Shown piece after piece: positions 50,166 to 60,435 of a stretch of 64,000 nt of DNA. Source of the DNA: Bacillota bacterium (GTDB lineage Bacteria; Bacillota; Clostridia; Christensenellales; Aristaeellaceae); contig JAEYCB010000036.1 of the NCBI GenBank assembly GCA_023404345.1, positions 33,486-97,485 on the forward strand. The letters are read 5' to 3'. The notes under the pieces were generated by a model. The model ran no database searches. It was given only the letters and a program-made list of their open reading frames with translations, and was not told the DNA's origin. Within the stretch, counting starts at the first letter, position 1, and each line of letters opens with the position of its first letter. A program made the translations under genes and the position numbers.

Positions 50166-53100
50166 AACGCTTCTGCGCCTTTTTTTGCCTGGCGTTGACG
50201 CTGCTGATGTGCCTGTCCGCCGCCGCGGAAGAAACCAATTTGCTTGCCAACGGAGGTTTTGAAACGCTGGATGCGTCCGGGAACCCGGAGGGATGGTATC
50301 CTACGGCCTACCGCACGCAGGAGGGCTATTCGCGCATTGCCGTCACATCCGAAAAGGCGCACAGCGGCCAATACAGCGCCGTGGTGGAAAACGCCAGCGC
50401 CAACGACGCGCGCTACACCTGCACCGTTTCGGTGGAGCCGTCCTCGCTCTATCGCCTGAGCGCCTACGTGCTGGTGGACTCCATGGAGGATACCGGCAAC
50501 GGCGCAAACCTGGGCATCGAGGGTATTTACTCGTATTCCGACTGCTTGTTTGATACCGGCAGCGAATGGCGCTATCTGGAATGGTACGGCGAAACGGGCG
50601 AGGACCAGCACGAGCTGACCTTCGGCGTGCGCGTGGGCGGCTACGGCGCGGAAAGCACCGGCAAAGCCTATTTTGACGACGTATGCCTGGAAAAGGTGGA
50701 CGCTCTGCCCTCCGGGGTGTTCGCTTCCATCTGGTATGACACACAGAGCTATGTCTCCTACGATACCGAAACTGCGCAGCAGGGGCAGAAGAGCACGGCA
50801 CTTTTTGTGGCGCTGGGCCTTGTGTTTGGCTTTGCATACCTTCTGGCGCGTCCGCTGCTGGCGCGCCAGGGGACAAAGCAGCGCGCCGTCTATGCCTTTG
50901 CCTGCCTGATGGCCGTAGCGCTGGCCGTGCGCATCGTGCTTGCGGTGAATGTGCCGGGCTATTCGGTGGATATCAACTGCTTTACCGCCTGGAGCCTGCG
51001 CATGGCCGAGTACGGCCCCGCGGGATTCTATTCCCCGGATTATTTCTGTGATTATCCGCCGGGATATATGCTTCTTTTGTGGCCTGTTGGTCTGCTGCTT
51101 AGAACCGTAAAAGGCGCAGGGGCTGCTCTGCTGGTGGTCAAAAGCCTGCCGATTGCATGTGACATGGCGGGTGCGCTTGTGCTGTTCGCTTTTGCCCGCA
51201 AACGGCTGGGCGACGCAGCGGCGGCACTTGTGGCCAGCCTCTACGCGCTCAATCCTGCGGTGCTGGTCAACAGCGCGGCTTGGGGACAGGCCGACAGCGT
51301 GCTGGCGCTGCTTCTGATGCTTACCTGCCTGGCGGCCATCCGACGGGACTGGCGGGCGGCCTTTCCGTTGTTTGTGGCGGCGGCGCTGGTTAAGCCGCAG
51401 GCGCTGTTGTTTGCCCCGGCCGGCGGCGTGTGGCTGCTGGTATGCCTGCTGGAAAAGCAGGAGCGGCCGGACCGGGTACGGCAGTGGAAATCGGTCGGAA
51501 TGGGCCTTGGATTGGCGGCGGCGGTAGCGGCGGCCATCATCGTGCCCTTTTCCGTGAATCAGTCGCCGGGGTGGCTGATCAGCCTGTATCGGGAGACACT
51601 TTCTTCCTACGCCTACGCCACGCTGAATACTGCCAACCTCTACTATCTGATCGGCGCCAACTGGACGGGCCTGACGGCCCGCATTCCCACGGCGCTGCCG
51701 CTGGTCACGGCGTTGGCTGCCATGAGCGCGGGCCTGTGGCTTATGCTGAGCGGTGAAAAGCTGTCCCTGCGCGCTCAGCCCCGCCGTGCGTCGCTGGGGG
51801 CGCTTTGTCTGCTGCTGGCACTGTACCAGTTTGGGCTGACCTTCTTCGGGGGCAGCTATACCGCCTATGGCTACGGGATGATGGCCTTTGCCTTCCTGCT
51901 TGCGGCCGTGTGCCTGGCCTGTGACCGCAAGGCCGCCTATCTGCCCTTTTATCTGGCGCTGTCGCTGATCCTGATTTATGTGCTGGGCATCAAGGTGCAC
52001 GAGCGGTATTTGCTTCCCGCTCTGCCGCTGCTTCTGCTGGCCTATATCCTGACGCGCGACCGGCGGCTGCTGGCCCTGTGCGTGGGCTTTTCCATCACAA
52101 CGTTCATCAACACGGCCATCGTGCTGGATAACGCCATTCTCTTTGGCGCAGAGCAGGGACATCTCAACAACGATACGCTCGTTCTAAACGATGTGCTCTG
52201 CGTGCTTAATCTTCTGCTGTGCGGCTATGCCATCTGGGTGGCCTATACGGGACTGCGGCCCGACGAGGCGCCAAAGCCGCTGGAGGCGGAACCGGCTGTA
52301 CCACCGGCGTATGAGCGGATGCTGCTCACCCCCGGTGACGCCCGCCTGCGCCTGACCCTGCGCGACTATCTGGTGATGGGCGTAACCTGCGTGGTTTACG
52401 GCGCATTGGCCTTTGCAAATCTGGGCAGCACCGTCGCGCCCCAGACGGGGTGGGTATCCACCTCGCCCGACGAGCAGATCGTCTTTGATCTGGGCGAAAG
52501 CAAGGAATTCAGCCTTTTGTATTATGCAGGGGTCAGCTACAATGATTTTTCCGTGTCCACCAGCGACGACGGCGTCACCTGGTCGGCGGAAACGCCCTGC
52601 CGCATGCGCGAGGGCCTGTGCTACCGCTGGCTGTATGCGCTTCAGTCCACCCAGAACAACGGCGAAGTCACCTACATGAGCGATTCGCCCACCAGCGTGG
52701 TATGGTTCACGGGGCGCTATCTGCGCCTGAACGCCTGTGAAGCGGGGCTGAACCTGTGGGAGATCGTGGCACGGGATGAAAATGGGCAAACGTTGCCCCT
52801 GACCATCGTGAGCCATACGGGTGCACGCACGGGCGTGCTGGAAAGCGAAAAGCCGGTTGAAAACCTGATCGACGAGCAGGACACCTGCGTAGGCGAGCCG
52901 GCCTGGTATAACGGCACCTACTTCGACGAAATCTATCACGCGCGCACCGGCTACGAGCATCTGCACGGACAGCCGCCCTACGAAACCACGCATCCTCCCC
53001 TGGGCAAGCTGTTGATGAGCGCCTGTATCGCCATCTTCGGTATGACGCCGTTCGGCTGGCGGTTTGCAGGGGCGTTCATCGGCGTTTTGATGCTGCCCGC

Positions 53101-54253
53101 GCTCTATCTGCTGGCATTGCAGCTCACCCACAGGCGCTCCGTCGCCACGGTGTCGATGCTGGCATTCTCGCTGGATCTGATGCACTATACCCAGACGCGG
53201 ATTGCCACCATCGATTCCTTCCCGGTGTTTTTTATCCTGCTGAGCTATCTGTGCATGGTGCGTTACCTGCAAACCGACATCTTCGCCGCAGATCCCACAA
53301 AGCCCCGGCTGTTTGACCGCTGCCTGCGCAAAAGCCTGATTCCCCTGGCGCTGAGCGGGCTGTTCATGGGCCTGGCCATCGCAAGCAAGTGGATTGGCCT
53401 GTATTCCGCGGTTGGATTGGCGCTGCTGTTCTTTGTGGCCATCTACCGGCAGTATCGGGTGAGCAATGTGGCCTGCGGCCTTGATGTGGATAACGCCAAA
53501 CTGGACGCTAGCCAGAAGGCCCGTGTGCGCGCCGCGCAGGACTTTACGCTCAAGCGCATCCTCATCACCTGCGGCTTTTGCGTGATCTTCTTCGTGCTGG
53601 TGCCATGCGTGATCTACTACCTGTGCTATATCCCATATCTTTCGCCCACGGGACCGGTCACGATCAAGCGCGTGATTGACGCGCAGATCGGCATGCTGAA
53701 TTATCACAGCACGCCGGGACTGGGCATGGACCATCCCTTCCAGTCTCCCTGGTGGCAATGGCCTTTCATCCTCAAGCCCATGTGGTTTGCGCAGGACAGC
53801 TATGAACCCGCCGGCTATGCCAGCACCATCATGTGCATGGGCAATCCGTGGGTCTTCTACATCGGAGCCATCGCCATGCTGGGCGCGCTCGCGGCCTGCG
53901 TGGCCAAATACCTGAACCTGCGGGGCGGCGTGGCGCTGCGCCAGGGCGACGGCGATCTGACGCTACCGGTGCTGGCTGTGGGCTTCCTGGCGCAGTACCT
54001 GCCCTGGGTGCTGGTGCCCAGAAGCATGTACATTTATCACTACTTCGCAAGCGTACCCTTCATCATCATGGCCACGGCCTGGTGGCTGGACCGCCTGACG
54101 CGCTCCCGCCCAAGGCTCCGCACGGGCGTGATGGCTCTGTACCTGCTTGGTGCGCTGGTCTTCTTCGTGCTGTTCTTCCCCTATGCGTCGGGCTGGCTGA
54201 CCAGCACGGAGTGGCTGGACGCGATGAAGTGGTTCTCGAAGCTGTACTACTGA
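50162..54253 (+). CDS. Very large two-headed GT-C glycosyltransferase (PMT family) with extracytoplasmic sugar-binding-like domains
   Basis: 1363 residues. A signal peptide (MKRFCAFFCLALTLLMCLSA, AAEE) leads into a carbohydrate-binding-like domain at about 25-185 (NLLANGGFETLDASGNPEGW). The first GT-C membrane domain spans about 240-690 (DINCFTAWSLRMAEYGPAGF, CDYPPGYMLLLWPVG). A discoidin-like extracytoplasmic domain lies at about 750-905, followed by a second GT-C domain of the protein O-mannosyltransferase type (YFDEIYHARTGYEHLHG, THPPLGKLLMS). Acidic loop residues after the first membrane segment of each GT-C domain are the expected catalytic bases, and the donor would be a polyprenyl-phosphate sugar. 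Normal PMT proteins are 500-750 residues, so this is a fusion. It probably glycosylates exported proteins or wall polymers. Confidence 0.82.
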   Translation: MKRFCAFFCLALTLLMCLSAAAEETNLLANGGFETLDASGNPEGWYPTAYRTQEGYSRIAVTSEKAHSGQYSAVVENASANDARYTCTVSVEPSSLYRLSAYVLVDSMEDTGNGANLGIEGIYSYSDCLFDTGSEWRYLEWYGETGEDQHELTFGVRVGGYGAESTGKAYFDDVCLEKVDALPSGVFASIWYDTQSYVSYDTETAQQGQKSTALFVALGLVFGFAYLLARPLLARQGTKQRAVYAFACLMAVALAVRIVLAVNVPGYSVDINCFTAWSLRMAEYGPAGFYSPDYFCDYPPGYMLLLWPVGLLLRTVKGAGAALLVVKSLPIACDMAGALVLFAFARKRLGDAAAALVASLYALNPAVLVNSAAWGQADSVLALLLMLTCLAAIRRDWRAAFPLFVAAALVKPQALLFAPAGGVWLLVCLLEKQERPDRVRQWKSVGMGLGLAAAVAAAIIVPFSVNQSPGWLISLYRETLSSYAYATLNTANLYYLIGANWTGLTARIPTALPLVTALAAMSAGLWLMLSGEKLSLRAQPRRASLGALCLLLALYQFGLTFFGGSYTAYGYGMMAFAFLLAAVCLACDRKAAYLPFYLALSLILIYVLGIKVHERYLLPALPLLLLAYILTRDRRLLALCVGFSITTFINTAIVLDNAILFGAEQGHLNNDTLVLNDVLCVLNLLLCGYAIWVAYTGLRPDEAPKPLEAEPAVPPAYERMLLTPGDARLRLTLRDYLVMGVTCVVYGALAFANLGSTVAPQTGWVSTSPDEQIVFDLGESKEFSLLYYAGVSYNDFSVSTSDDGVTWSAETPCRMREGLCYRWLYALQSTQNNGEVTYMSDSPTSVVWFTGRYLRLNACEAGLNLWEIVARDENGQTLPLTIVSHTGARTGVLESEKPVENLIDEQDTCVGEPAWYNGTYFDEIYHARTGYEHLHGQPPYETTHPPLGKLLMSACIAIFGMTPFGWRFAGAFIGVLMLPALYLLALQLTHRRSVATVSMLAFSLDLMHYTQTRIATIDSFPVFFILLSYLCMVRYLQTDIFAADPTKPRLFDRCLRKSLIPLALSGLFMGLAIASKWIGLYSAVGLALLFFVAIYRQYRVSNVACGLDVDNAKLDASQKARVRAAQDFTLKRILITCGFCVIFFVLVPCVIYYLCYIPYLSPTGPVTIKRVIDAQIGMLNYHSTPGLGMDHPFQSPWWQWPFILKPMWFAQDSYEPAGYASTIMCMGNPWVFYIGAIAMLGALAACVAKYLNLRGGVALRQGDGDLTLPVLAVGFLAQYLPWVLVPRSMYIYHYFASVPFIIMATAWWLDRLTRSRPRLRTGVMALYLLGALVFFVLFFPYASGWLTSTEWLDAMKWFSKLYY

Positions 54254-54282
54254 CGAACCCGTTTTGCGGAGAGGGTGTTCCC

Positions 54283-55815
54283 ATGCTCGCTAAGACGTTG
54301 TCCTGCGGTTTAAACGGCGTATACGGCTTTCCCGTGGAGGTGGAGGCGTTTATCTCCAGCGGGATGATCGGCTTTGAAATCGTCGGCCTGCCCAGCGCAG
54401 CCGTCAAGGAAAGCCGCGACCGCGTGCGGGCGGCGATCTCTGTGAGCGGTTTGTCCTTTCCGTTGGGAAAGGTAACGGTCAATCTGGCTCCGGCGGACGT
54501 CAAAAAGGAAGGTACTGCATTTGAACTTGCCATCGCCGTAGCCCTGCTGGCCGCGCGGTCGCCGGAGACTTACCATGGTCTGGGAGACACCATGCTGCTG
54601 GGAGAGCTGGCGCTGGATGGCCGCCTGATGCCGGTGCGTGGCGCGCTGGGCATGGCTATCACCGCTGCCGGACGGGGCATGCGCGCACTCATCCTTCCCA
54701 TGGAAAATGCCAGGGAATGCGAATGCGTGGAAAACCTGACCCTTTATCCCGCCGAGACGCTTTTGCAGGTGTGCGGGCATCTCTCAGGCAAATCTCCGCT
54801 GGCCGCGCATCCCACGGCGCGCTATGAGGCGCTTGCGCCGGACGCGCCTGTGGCTTTTGATCTGAAATATGTCAAAGGCCAGATGGCCGGCCGAAAGGCG
54901 CTGGAAATCGCCGCGGCGGGTGGACACAACCTGCTGATGACCGGTATTCCCGGCAGCGGCAAAACCATGCTGGCCCGCTGCCTGCCGGGCATTCTGCCGC
55001 CCATGACCTATGAGGAGGCGCTGGAAACCACGCTCATCCATTCTGCCGCCGGGGAACTGGGGGCGGATCATGGCCTGATGACGCAGCGCCCCTTCCGTAC
55101 ACCGCACCACAATATTTCGATGCCGGCCATGATAGGCGGGGGTGCGAAGGCGCGTCCCGGCGAAGTGTCGCTGGCGCACAACGGTGTGCTTTTTCTCGAC
55201 GAGCTGCCCGAATTCCGGCGTGAAACCCTCGAGGCGCTGCGCCAGCCGCTGGAGGACGGCTTCGTCAATGTGACGCGGGTGGGCGGGCAAAACCGGTATC
55301 AGAGCCATGCAACGCTGGTTGCGGCCATGAACCCCTGTCCCTGCGGCAACTATGGCAGCAAGACGCGCCCATGCCGCTGCACCCCGGCAGAGATCAGGCG
55401 CTACCTTGGCCGCATCAGCGGCCCGCTGCTGGACCGCATCGACCTGCGTGTGGAGATGGACGCCGTGTCCGTCGAAGAAATCGAAGGCTGCGGCACGGAG
55501 GAAAGCAGCGCAGCCGTCCGGGCCCGCGTACTTGAAGCGCGCAGGCGGCAGGCCATCCGCTACAACGGCCTGTCTTTCCACTGCAACGCGCAGTTGGATC
55601 AGCCAGGCGTGGAGCGCTTCTGCACGCTGGATGCGGCGGCCACCAGGCTCATCCGTCAGGCGGTGGAGCGGTTTCACCTCTCTATGCGCGCCTATGGACG
55701 CATCCGCAAGGTGGCGCGCACGGTGGCGGATCTGGCGGGCCATGAAGCCATACAAGCGCAGGATGTTGCGCTCGCTCTTCAGTTCCGAACCGCGGACGGA
55801 TCGTATTGGGGGTAG
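54283..55815 (+). CDS. YifB family Mg-chelatase-like AAA+ ATPase (ComM-like)
   Basis: 510 residues from ATG 54283, with GGAGAGGG upstream; an in-frame extension to 53833 lies inside the glycosyltransferase gene. An N-terminal S5-fold/LonC-like segment (GFPVEVEAFISSGMIGFEIV) is followed by the AAA+ domain with Walker A MTGIPGSGKTMLARCLPG, the RPFRTPHHNISMPAMIGGG segment, Walker B GVLFLDELPEF and a C-terminal lid. The insert MNPCPCGNYGS with CRCTPAEI is typical. ComM is a branch-migration helicase in natural transformation. dprA follows immediately, consistent with DNA uptake and recombination. Confidence 0.93.
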   Translation: MLAKTLSCGLNGVYGFPVEVEAFISSGMIGFEIVGLPSAAVKESRDRVRAAISVSGLSFPLGKVTVNLAPADVKKEGTAFELAIAVALLAARSPETYHGLGDTMLLGELALDGRLMPVRGALGMAITAAGRGMRALILPMENARECECVENLTLYPAETLLQVCGHLSGKSPLAAHPTARYEALAPDAPVAFDLKYVKGQMAGRKALEIAAAGGHNLLMTGIPGSGKTMLARCLPGILPPMTYEEALETTLIHSAAGELGADHGLMTQRPFRTPHHNISMPAMIGGGAKARPGEVSLAHNGVLFLDELPEFRRETLEALRQPLEDGFVNVTRVGGQNRYQSHATLVAAMNPCPCGNYGSKTRPCRCTPAEIRRYLGRISGPLLDRIDLRVEMDAVSVEEIEGCGTEESSAAVRARVLEARRRQAIRYNGLSFHCNAQLDQPGVERFCTLDAAATRLIRQAVERFHLSMRAYGRIRKVARTVADLAGHEAIQAQDVALALQFRTADGSYWG

Positions 55816-55818
55816 AAC

Positions 55819-56907
55819 ATGCACCTGACCGAAGAACAAAAGTGCCTGCTGTGGTTATCGGCGGCCAAGGTTACGCCCATGCATGTTTCATCCCTGGCCG
55901 GAGCATACGGCGGCGTACAGGGCGTATGGGATGCATTTGGCAGGCAGGGAGGCCCGGAGTTTCCGGCACAGGTGTTAAAGGTACTGGCCTCACTCCATTC
56001 CCGTGCCGCCATGGATGAGCTTATCGCCCGCCTTGAGGAAAGGAACGTCTGCCTGCTCTTCAAGGACGATGTGCACTACCCCTGCCGGTTGGCCAAGCTT
56101 GACGATGCACCCTATTTGCTGTATTATGCAGGTTCCCTTGCCTGCCTGGAAAGGCCGATGGTTGCGCTCGTTGGCACGCGCCAACCCAGTGCCTATGGAA
56201 GGGATATGGCGCGGGTGCTTGCGCGCGGCCTTTGCGAAGCGGGCGTATGCGTGGTCAGCGGCCTGGCGCGCGGTATCGACCGGGCAGCGCATGAGAGTGT
56301 GCTGGAAGCGGGAGGATATACCCTCGGCGTGCTGGGAAGCGGCATCAACGTGCCTTATCCGCCCGAGCACAGACCCCTCCTTAGGAAAATCGCGGGAGGA
56401 ATCGGCCTGGTTCTCAGCGAATATCCGTTGGACGCGCAACCGCTGCCGTATCATTTTCCGCACCGCAACCGCATCATTGCGGGCCTTAGCCTGGGCGTTG
56501 TGTTCGTGGAAGGACGCATCAAAAGCGGCGGCATCATCACCGTGGATGCTGCGCTGGCACAGGGGCGCGAGGTATTTGCGGTGCCCGGCTGCGTGGGGAC
56601 GGTGGGTGCGGAGGGCCCGCACCATATTCTGCGCGAGGGCGGGCGCATTGTAACCTGCGCAGGCGATATTCTGGAGGACCTGGGCCTTGGCTCCAGCCCC
56701 CCTGCGCCCGAACCAGACGAAAAGGATGGCCTGACGGAACTTCAGCAGCGCATTCTGGCCCTGCTCGCCGTGGAACCGCTCGGCGCGCAGGCGCTGGGCG
56801 AGCGGCTCAGGCTGGATGGCTCTGAACTGCTGGCTGAACTGGGTACACTGGAAATTATGGGCCTGATTTGCCGGGAAAGCGGCAACTGTTTCCGCCGTAT
56901 GCTGTAG
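55819..56907 (+). CDS. dprA: DNA-processing protein DprA
   Basis: 362 residues. The Rossmann-like core has VALVGTRQPSAYG, VVSGLARGIDRAAHESVLEA, PPEHRPLLRKI, SEYPLDAQPLPYHFPHRNRI and RIKSGGIITVDAALAQGREV. An N-terminal helical segment and a C-terminal winged-helix-like segment (LTELQQRILALLAVEPLGAQ) complete the usual layout. It loads RecA on incoming single-stranded DNA. Three-base gap from yifB, then topA. Confidence 0.94.
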   Translation: MHLTEEQKCLLWLSAAKVTPMHVSSLAGAYGGVQGVWDAFGRQGGPEFPAQVLKVLASLHSRAAMDELIARLEERNVCLLFKDDVHYPCRLAKLDDAPYLLYYAGSLACLERPMVALVGTRQPSAYGRDMARVLARGLCEAGVCVVSGLARGIDRAAHESVLEAGGYTLGVLGSGINVPYPPEHRPLLRKIAGGIGLVLSEYPLDAQPLPYHFPHRNRIIAGLSLGVVFVEGRIKSGGIITVDAALAQGREVFAVPGCVGTVGAEGPHHILREGGRIVTCAGDILEDLGLGSSPPAPEPDEKDGLTELQQRILALLAVEPLGAQALGERLRLDGSELLAELGTLEIMGLICRESGNCFRRML

Positions 56908-56931
56908 GCGGTCAATCAGAGGAGGAGTTTG

Positions 56932-59055
56932 ATGGCAACGACTGCACAAAAACTGGTGATCGTGGAATCGCCCGCGAAGGCCAAGACGATTGAAAAATTT
57001 CTGGGCAAGGGCTACCATGTGGAAGCCTCGCAGGGCCATGTGCGCGATTTGCCTAAATCACAGCTGGGTGTGGACGCGGACAATGATTTCGAAATGAAAT
57101 ATATTACCATCCGCGGCCGGGGCAACATCCTGGCACGCATCAAAAAAGAAGCCAAAAACGCGTCCCGCGTCTATCTGGCAACTGACCCTGACCGCGAGGG
57201 AGAGGCCATTTCCTGGCATTTGGCGCACACGCTGAATCTGGACCCCACCAAGCCCTGCCGCATCGAGTTTCACGAAATCACCAAAAAGGCGGTTAAGGAG
57301 GCCCTGGAACACCCGCGCCCCATCGACATGGATCGCGTGGATGCCCAGCAGGCGCGCCGCGCCCTGGACCGGTTGGTGGGCTATAAGATCAGCCCGCTTC
57401 TGTGGGCCAAGGTCAAAAAGGGCCTGTCTGCCGGCCGCGTGCAAAGCGTGGCCACACGTCTGGTGGTGGAGCGCGAGCAGGAGATCGAAGCCTTTATTCC
57501 CGAAGAATTTTGGGATGTGAATGCGCGCTTTGTGGCCCTCAATGCCAAGGGAAAAAAGATGACCTGCGAGGCACGGCTGGTTTCCCTGGACGGTGAGAAA
57601 GCGCAAATCAGCAACGAAAAGGATGCTCTGGCAGCCAAGGAGCGTATCCTCAAAACCGCATTCAAGGTCCAGTCCGTCAAGCTGGGCGAAAAGCTCAGAA
57701 AGCCGCAGCCGCCCTTTACCACTTCCAGCCTGCAGCAGGAAGCCAGCCGAAAGCTCAACTTCTCCACTGCCAAAACCATGCAGGTGGTGCAGCAGCTCTA
57801 CGAGGGCATCGATCTGGGCAAGGCGGGCACCGTGGGTCTTGTTACCTATATCCGTACCGACAGCGTGCGTGTGTCGGCCGAGGCTGTGGAGGCAGCCCGC
57901 GGCTTCATTCAGGCCCAGTACGGCCAGGAATATTGCCCCGAAGTGCCCAACCAGTACAAGGGCCGCAAAAATGCGCAGGATGCCCATGAAGCCATCCGAC
58001 CCACGTATATGGAGCACACGCCCGACAGCGTCAAGCCCTTTTTGACCCGGGAGCAGCATAACCTCTACCGCCTCATCTATGCCCGCTTCCTGGCCAGCCA
58101 GATGAAGCCCGCCGTGTTCCAGACCATGACGGCGGATATCGCGGGCGACGGCGTGGACATGCGCTATTATGGCGAGCATATGCTTTTCAGCGGCTACCGC
58201 GCCGTCTATATCGAAGGCACGGATGACGAGCAGGAAACCCCCGAAAGCATTCTGCCGGTGCTCAAGGAGGGCAGCGACATGGCCTTTGCCGAGGTAGACG
58301 CGGTGCAGCATTTTACCCAGCCGCCTGCCCGCTATACCGAGGCCAGCCTGGTAAAAACTCTGGAAGAAAAGGGCATCGGCCGCCCCAGCACCTATGCCCC
58401 CACCATCACTACCATCATTTCACGCGGATATGTCAGCCGTGAAAAAAAGCGCCTGTATCCCACGGAGCTGGGCCGTATGGTTACCAGTATGATGACGGAA
58501 TACTTCGGCCCGGTGGTGGATACCAAGTTCACCGCTTCTCTGGAAGATAAGCTGGACACCGTGGAAGAGGGAAAGACCGACTGGCGCCAGATTCTGCGGG
58601 ACTTTTATCCTCCCTTTGAAAAGATGCTCGGCGTTGCCGAAGAACAGATCGAAAAGGTAGAGGTCAAGGACGAGGTCAGCAACGTGCCCTGCGAAAAATG
58701 CGGAGCCATGATGGTCTACAAAATGGGCCGCTTTGGAAAGTTCCTTGCCTGCCCCAACTTTCCCACCTGCCGCAATGCAAAGCCTATCGTCCATTACATC
58801 GACGCGCCCTGCCCCAAGTGCGGCGCGCGCCTGATGGAAAAGACCAGCAAGAAAAACCGCAAGTTTTACGGCTGCGAAAAATACCCGGACTGCGATTTTG
58901 TCAGCTGGGAAAAGCCCATCGTGGACCGCTGCCCCAAATGCGGCAGCTACATGGTGGAAAAGCCCGGCAAGCGGGGCGAGGTGGTGCACCTGTGCGCCAA
59001 TGAAACCTGCCGGTACAAAACATCCGTCCCCAAGCCCGAGGAGGATGAGGACTGA
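56932..59055 (+). CDS. topA: DNA topoisomerase I
   Basis: 707 residues from ATG 56932 (a TTG codon precedes it in frame; AGGAGG lies just upstream). TOPRIM domain: VIVESPAKAKTIEKFLGKGY and LATDPDREGEAISWH. The catalytic tyrosine is in LVTYIRTDSVRVS. The C-terminus carries three topoisomerase zinc ribbons (CEKCGAMMVYKMGRFGKFLA with CPNFPTC; CPKCGARLMEK with CEKYPDC; CPKCGSYMVEK with CANETC). It relaxes negative supercoils. The dprA-topA-trmFO-hslV-hslU order matches that of many Firmicutes, except for the extra hydrolase between trmFO and hslV. Confidence 0.97.
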   Translation: MATTAQKLVIVESPAKAKTIEKFLGKGYHVEASQGHVRDLPKSQLGVDADNDFEMKYITIRGRGNILARIKKEAKNASRVYLATDPDREGEAISWHLAHTLNLDPTKPCRIEFHEITKKAVKEALEHPRPIDMDRVDAQQARRALDRLVGYKISPLLWAKVKKGLSAGRVQSVATRLVVEREQEIEAFIPEEFWDVNARFVALNAKGKKMTCEARLVSLDGEKAQISNEKDALAAKERILKTAFKVQSVKLGEKLRKPQPPFTTSSLQQEASRKLNFSTAKTMQVVQQLYEGIDLGKAGTVGLVTYIRTDSVRVSAEAVEAARGFIQAQYGQEYCPEVPNQYKGRKNAQDAHEAIRPTYMEHTPDSVKPFLTREQHNLYRLIYARFLASQMKPAVFQTMTADIAGDGVDMRYYGEHMLFSGYRAVYIEGTDDEQETPESILPVLKEGSDMAFAEVDAVQHFTQPPARYTEASLVKTLEEKGIGRPSTYAPTITTIISRGYVSREKKRLYPTELGRMVTSMMTEYFGPVVDTKFTASLEDKLDTVEEGKTDWRQILRDFYPPFEKMLGVAEEQIEKVEVKDEVSNVPCEKCGAMMVYKMGRFGKFLACPNFPTCRNAKPIVHYIDAPCPKCGARLMEKTSKKNRKFYGCEKYPDCDFVSWEKPIVDRCPKCGSYMVEKPGKRGEVVHLCANETCRYKTSVPKPEEDED

Positions 59056-60383
59056 TGAGCATACAGGTTATCGGCGGCGGTTTGGCCGGATGTGAAGCGG
59101 CCTGGCAGATCGCCAAACGCGGCGTACCCGTGGATCTTTACGAAATGAAACCCCGGCAAAAGACCCCGGCCCAGCAACTGGATACCATGGCCGAGCTGGT
59201 CTGCAGCAACAGCCTGCGCAGCGACCGTCTTTCCAACGCGGTGGGGCTGCTCAAGGCTGAAATGCGCATGCTGGATTCCCTCATCATGCGTGCGGCGGAT
59301 GAAAACGCCGTACCCGCCGGCGGCGCGCTGGCGGTGGACCGCATCGGTTTTTCCGCGGCAGTGGATAAAGCGGTGCGGGAACATCCGCTCATCACCGTTC
59401 ACGAAGAAGAAGTTACCGATATCCCCCCGACGGGCACGGTCATCATCGCTTCCGGTCCTTTGACCAGCGATACGCTTTCCGAGGCCATCGCCCGCATGCA
59501 AGGGCTGGATACGCTGCATTTCTACGACGCCGCCGCCCCCATTGTCACTGCCGACAGCCTGGACATGGACAAGGTGTTTTGCATGTCCAGGTACGATCGG
59601 GGCGCAGATTACCTCAACTGCCCCATGAATCGCGAGGAATATCTGGCTTTCGTTCACGCGCTGCAAACAGCGGAAACCGTGCCTGTGCGCGGTTTTGAGG
59701 AAAGCGCCGTCTTTGAGGGCTGCATGCCCATTGAAAGCATGGCCAAGCGCGGCGATATGGCCGTGGCCTTCGGTCCCCTCAAGCCTGTGGGCCTGCGCGA
59801 CCCGCGCACGGGCCGCGAGCCGTTTGCCGTGGTGCAGCTGCGCCGGGATAACTTCTCCGGCACACTGTATAACCTGGTGGGCTTCCAGACACGCCTGACC
59901 TATCCTGAGCAGCGGCGTGTGTTCCGCATGATTCCCGGCCTGGAAAACGCGGAATTTGCCCGCCTGGGTGTAATGCACCGCAATACCTTCCTCAACAGCC
60001 CCGGCTTTTTGGACGATACCTACCGCGTCGTGCGCGAGCCGCGCCTGGCTTTTGCCGGGCAGATCACCGGCGTGGAGGGCTATGTGGAAAGCGCGGCCAG
60101 CGGCCTTTTGTGCGGCCTGTGCGCCGCGCTGCGCGAGATGGGCAAGGAGCCGCCGCGCTTCAGCGGCCGCACCGCCATCGGCGCGATGGCGCGATATGTA
60201 TCCACGCCAAACAAGCGGTTTCAGCCCATGAACTGCGCTTTTGGCCTGATCGACCCGCTGGAGGTTCGGCCCGGAGAAAAGCGCATTCGAGGCAAGCAGC
60301 AGCGCTACGAAAAGATTTCAGAACGCGCGTTGTTGGAATTGGATCTGATTTTGGGACAGATGGAGCAAGAACTGCTTTCCTAA
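59055..60383 (+). CDS. trmFO: Methylenetetrahydrofolate-tRNA-(uracil-5-)-methyltransferase TrmFO
   Basis: 442 residues. FAD-binding motif VIGGGLAGCEAAWQIAKRG, VPVDLYEMKPRQKTPA and ELVCSNSLRSDRLSNAVGLL are diagnostic. It makes m5U54 in tRNA using methylene-THF. Its ATG shares one base with the topA stop (TGATG). No xerC/codV lies between it and hslV, unlike B. subtilis. Confidence 0.96.
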   Translation: MSIQVIGGGLAGCEAAWQIAKRGVPVDLYEMKPRQKTPAQQLDTMAELVCSNSLRSDRLSNAVGLLKAEMRMLDSLIMRAADENAVPAGGALAVDRIGFSAAVDKAVREHPLITVHEEEVTDIPPTGTVIIASGPLTSDTLSEAIARMQGLDTLHFYDAAAPIVTADSLDMDKVFCMSRYDRGADYLNCPMNREEYLAFVHALQTAETVPVRGFEESAVFEGCMPIESMAKRGDMAVAFGPLKPVGLRDPRTGREPFAVVQLRRDNFSGTLYNLVGFQTRLTYPEQRRVFRMIPGLENAEFARLGVMHRNTFLNSPGFLDDTYRVVREPRLAFAGQITGVEGYVESAASGLLCGLCAALREMGKEPPRFSGRTAIGAMARYVSTPNKRFQPMNCAFGLIDPLEVRPGEKRIRGKQQRYEKISERALLELDLILGQMEQELLS

Positions 60384-60435
60384 ACCGGTTTTTCTATGCT
60401 ATGCTAGACGTACCACCGATGAGGAGGAAAAAATC

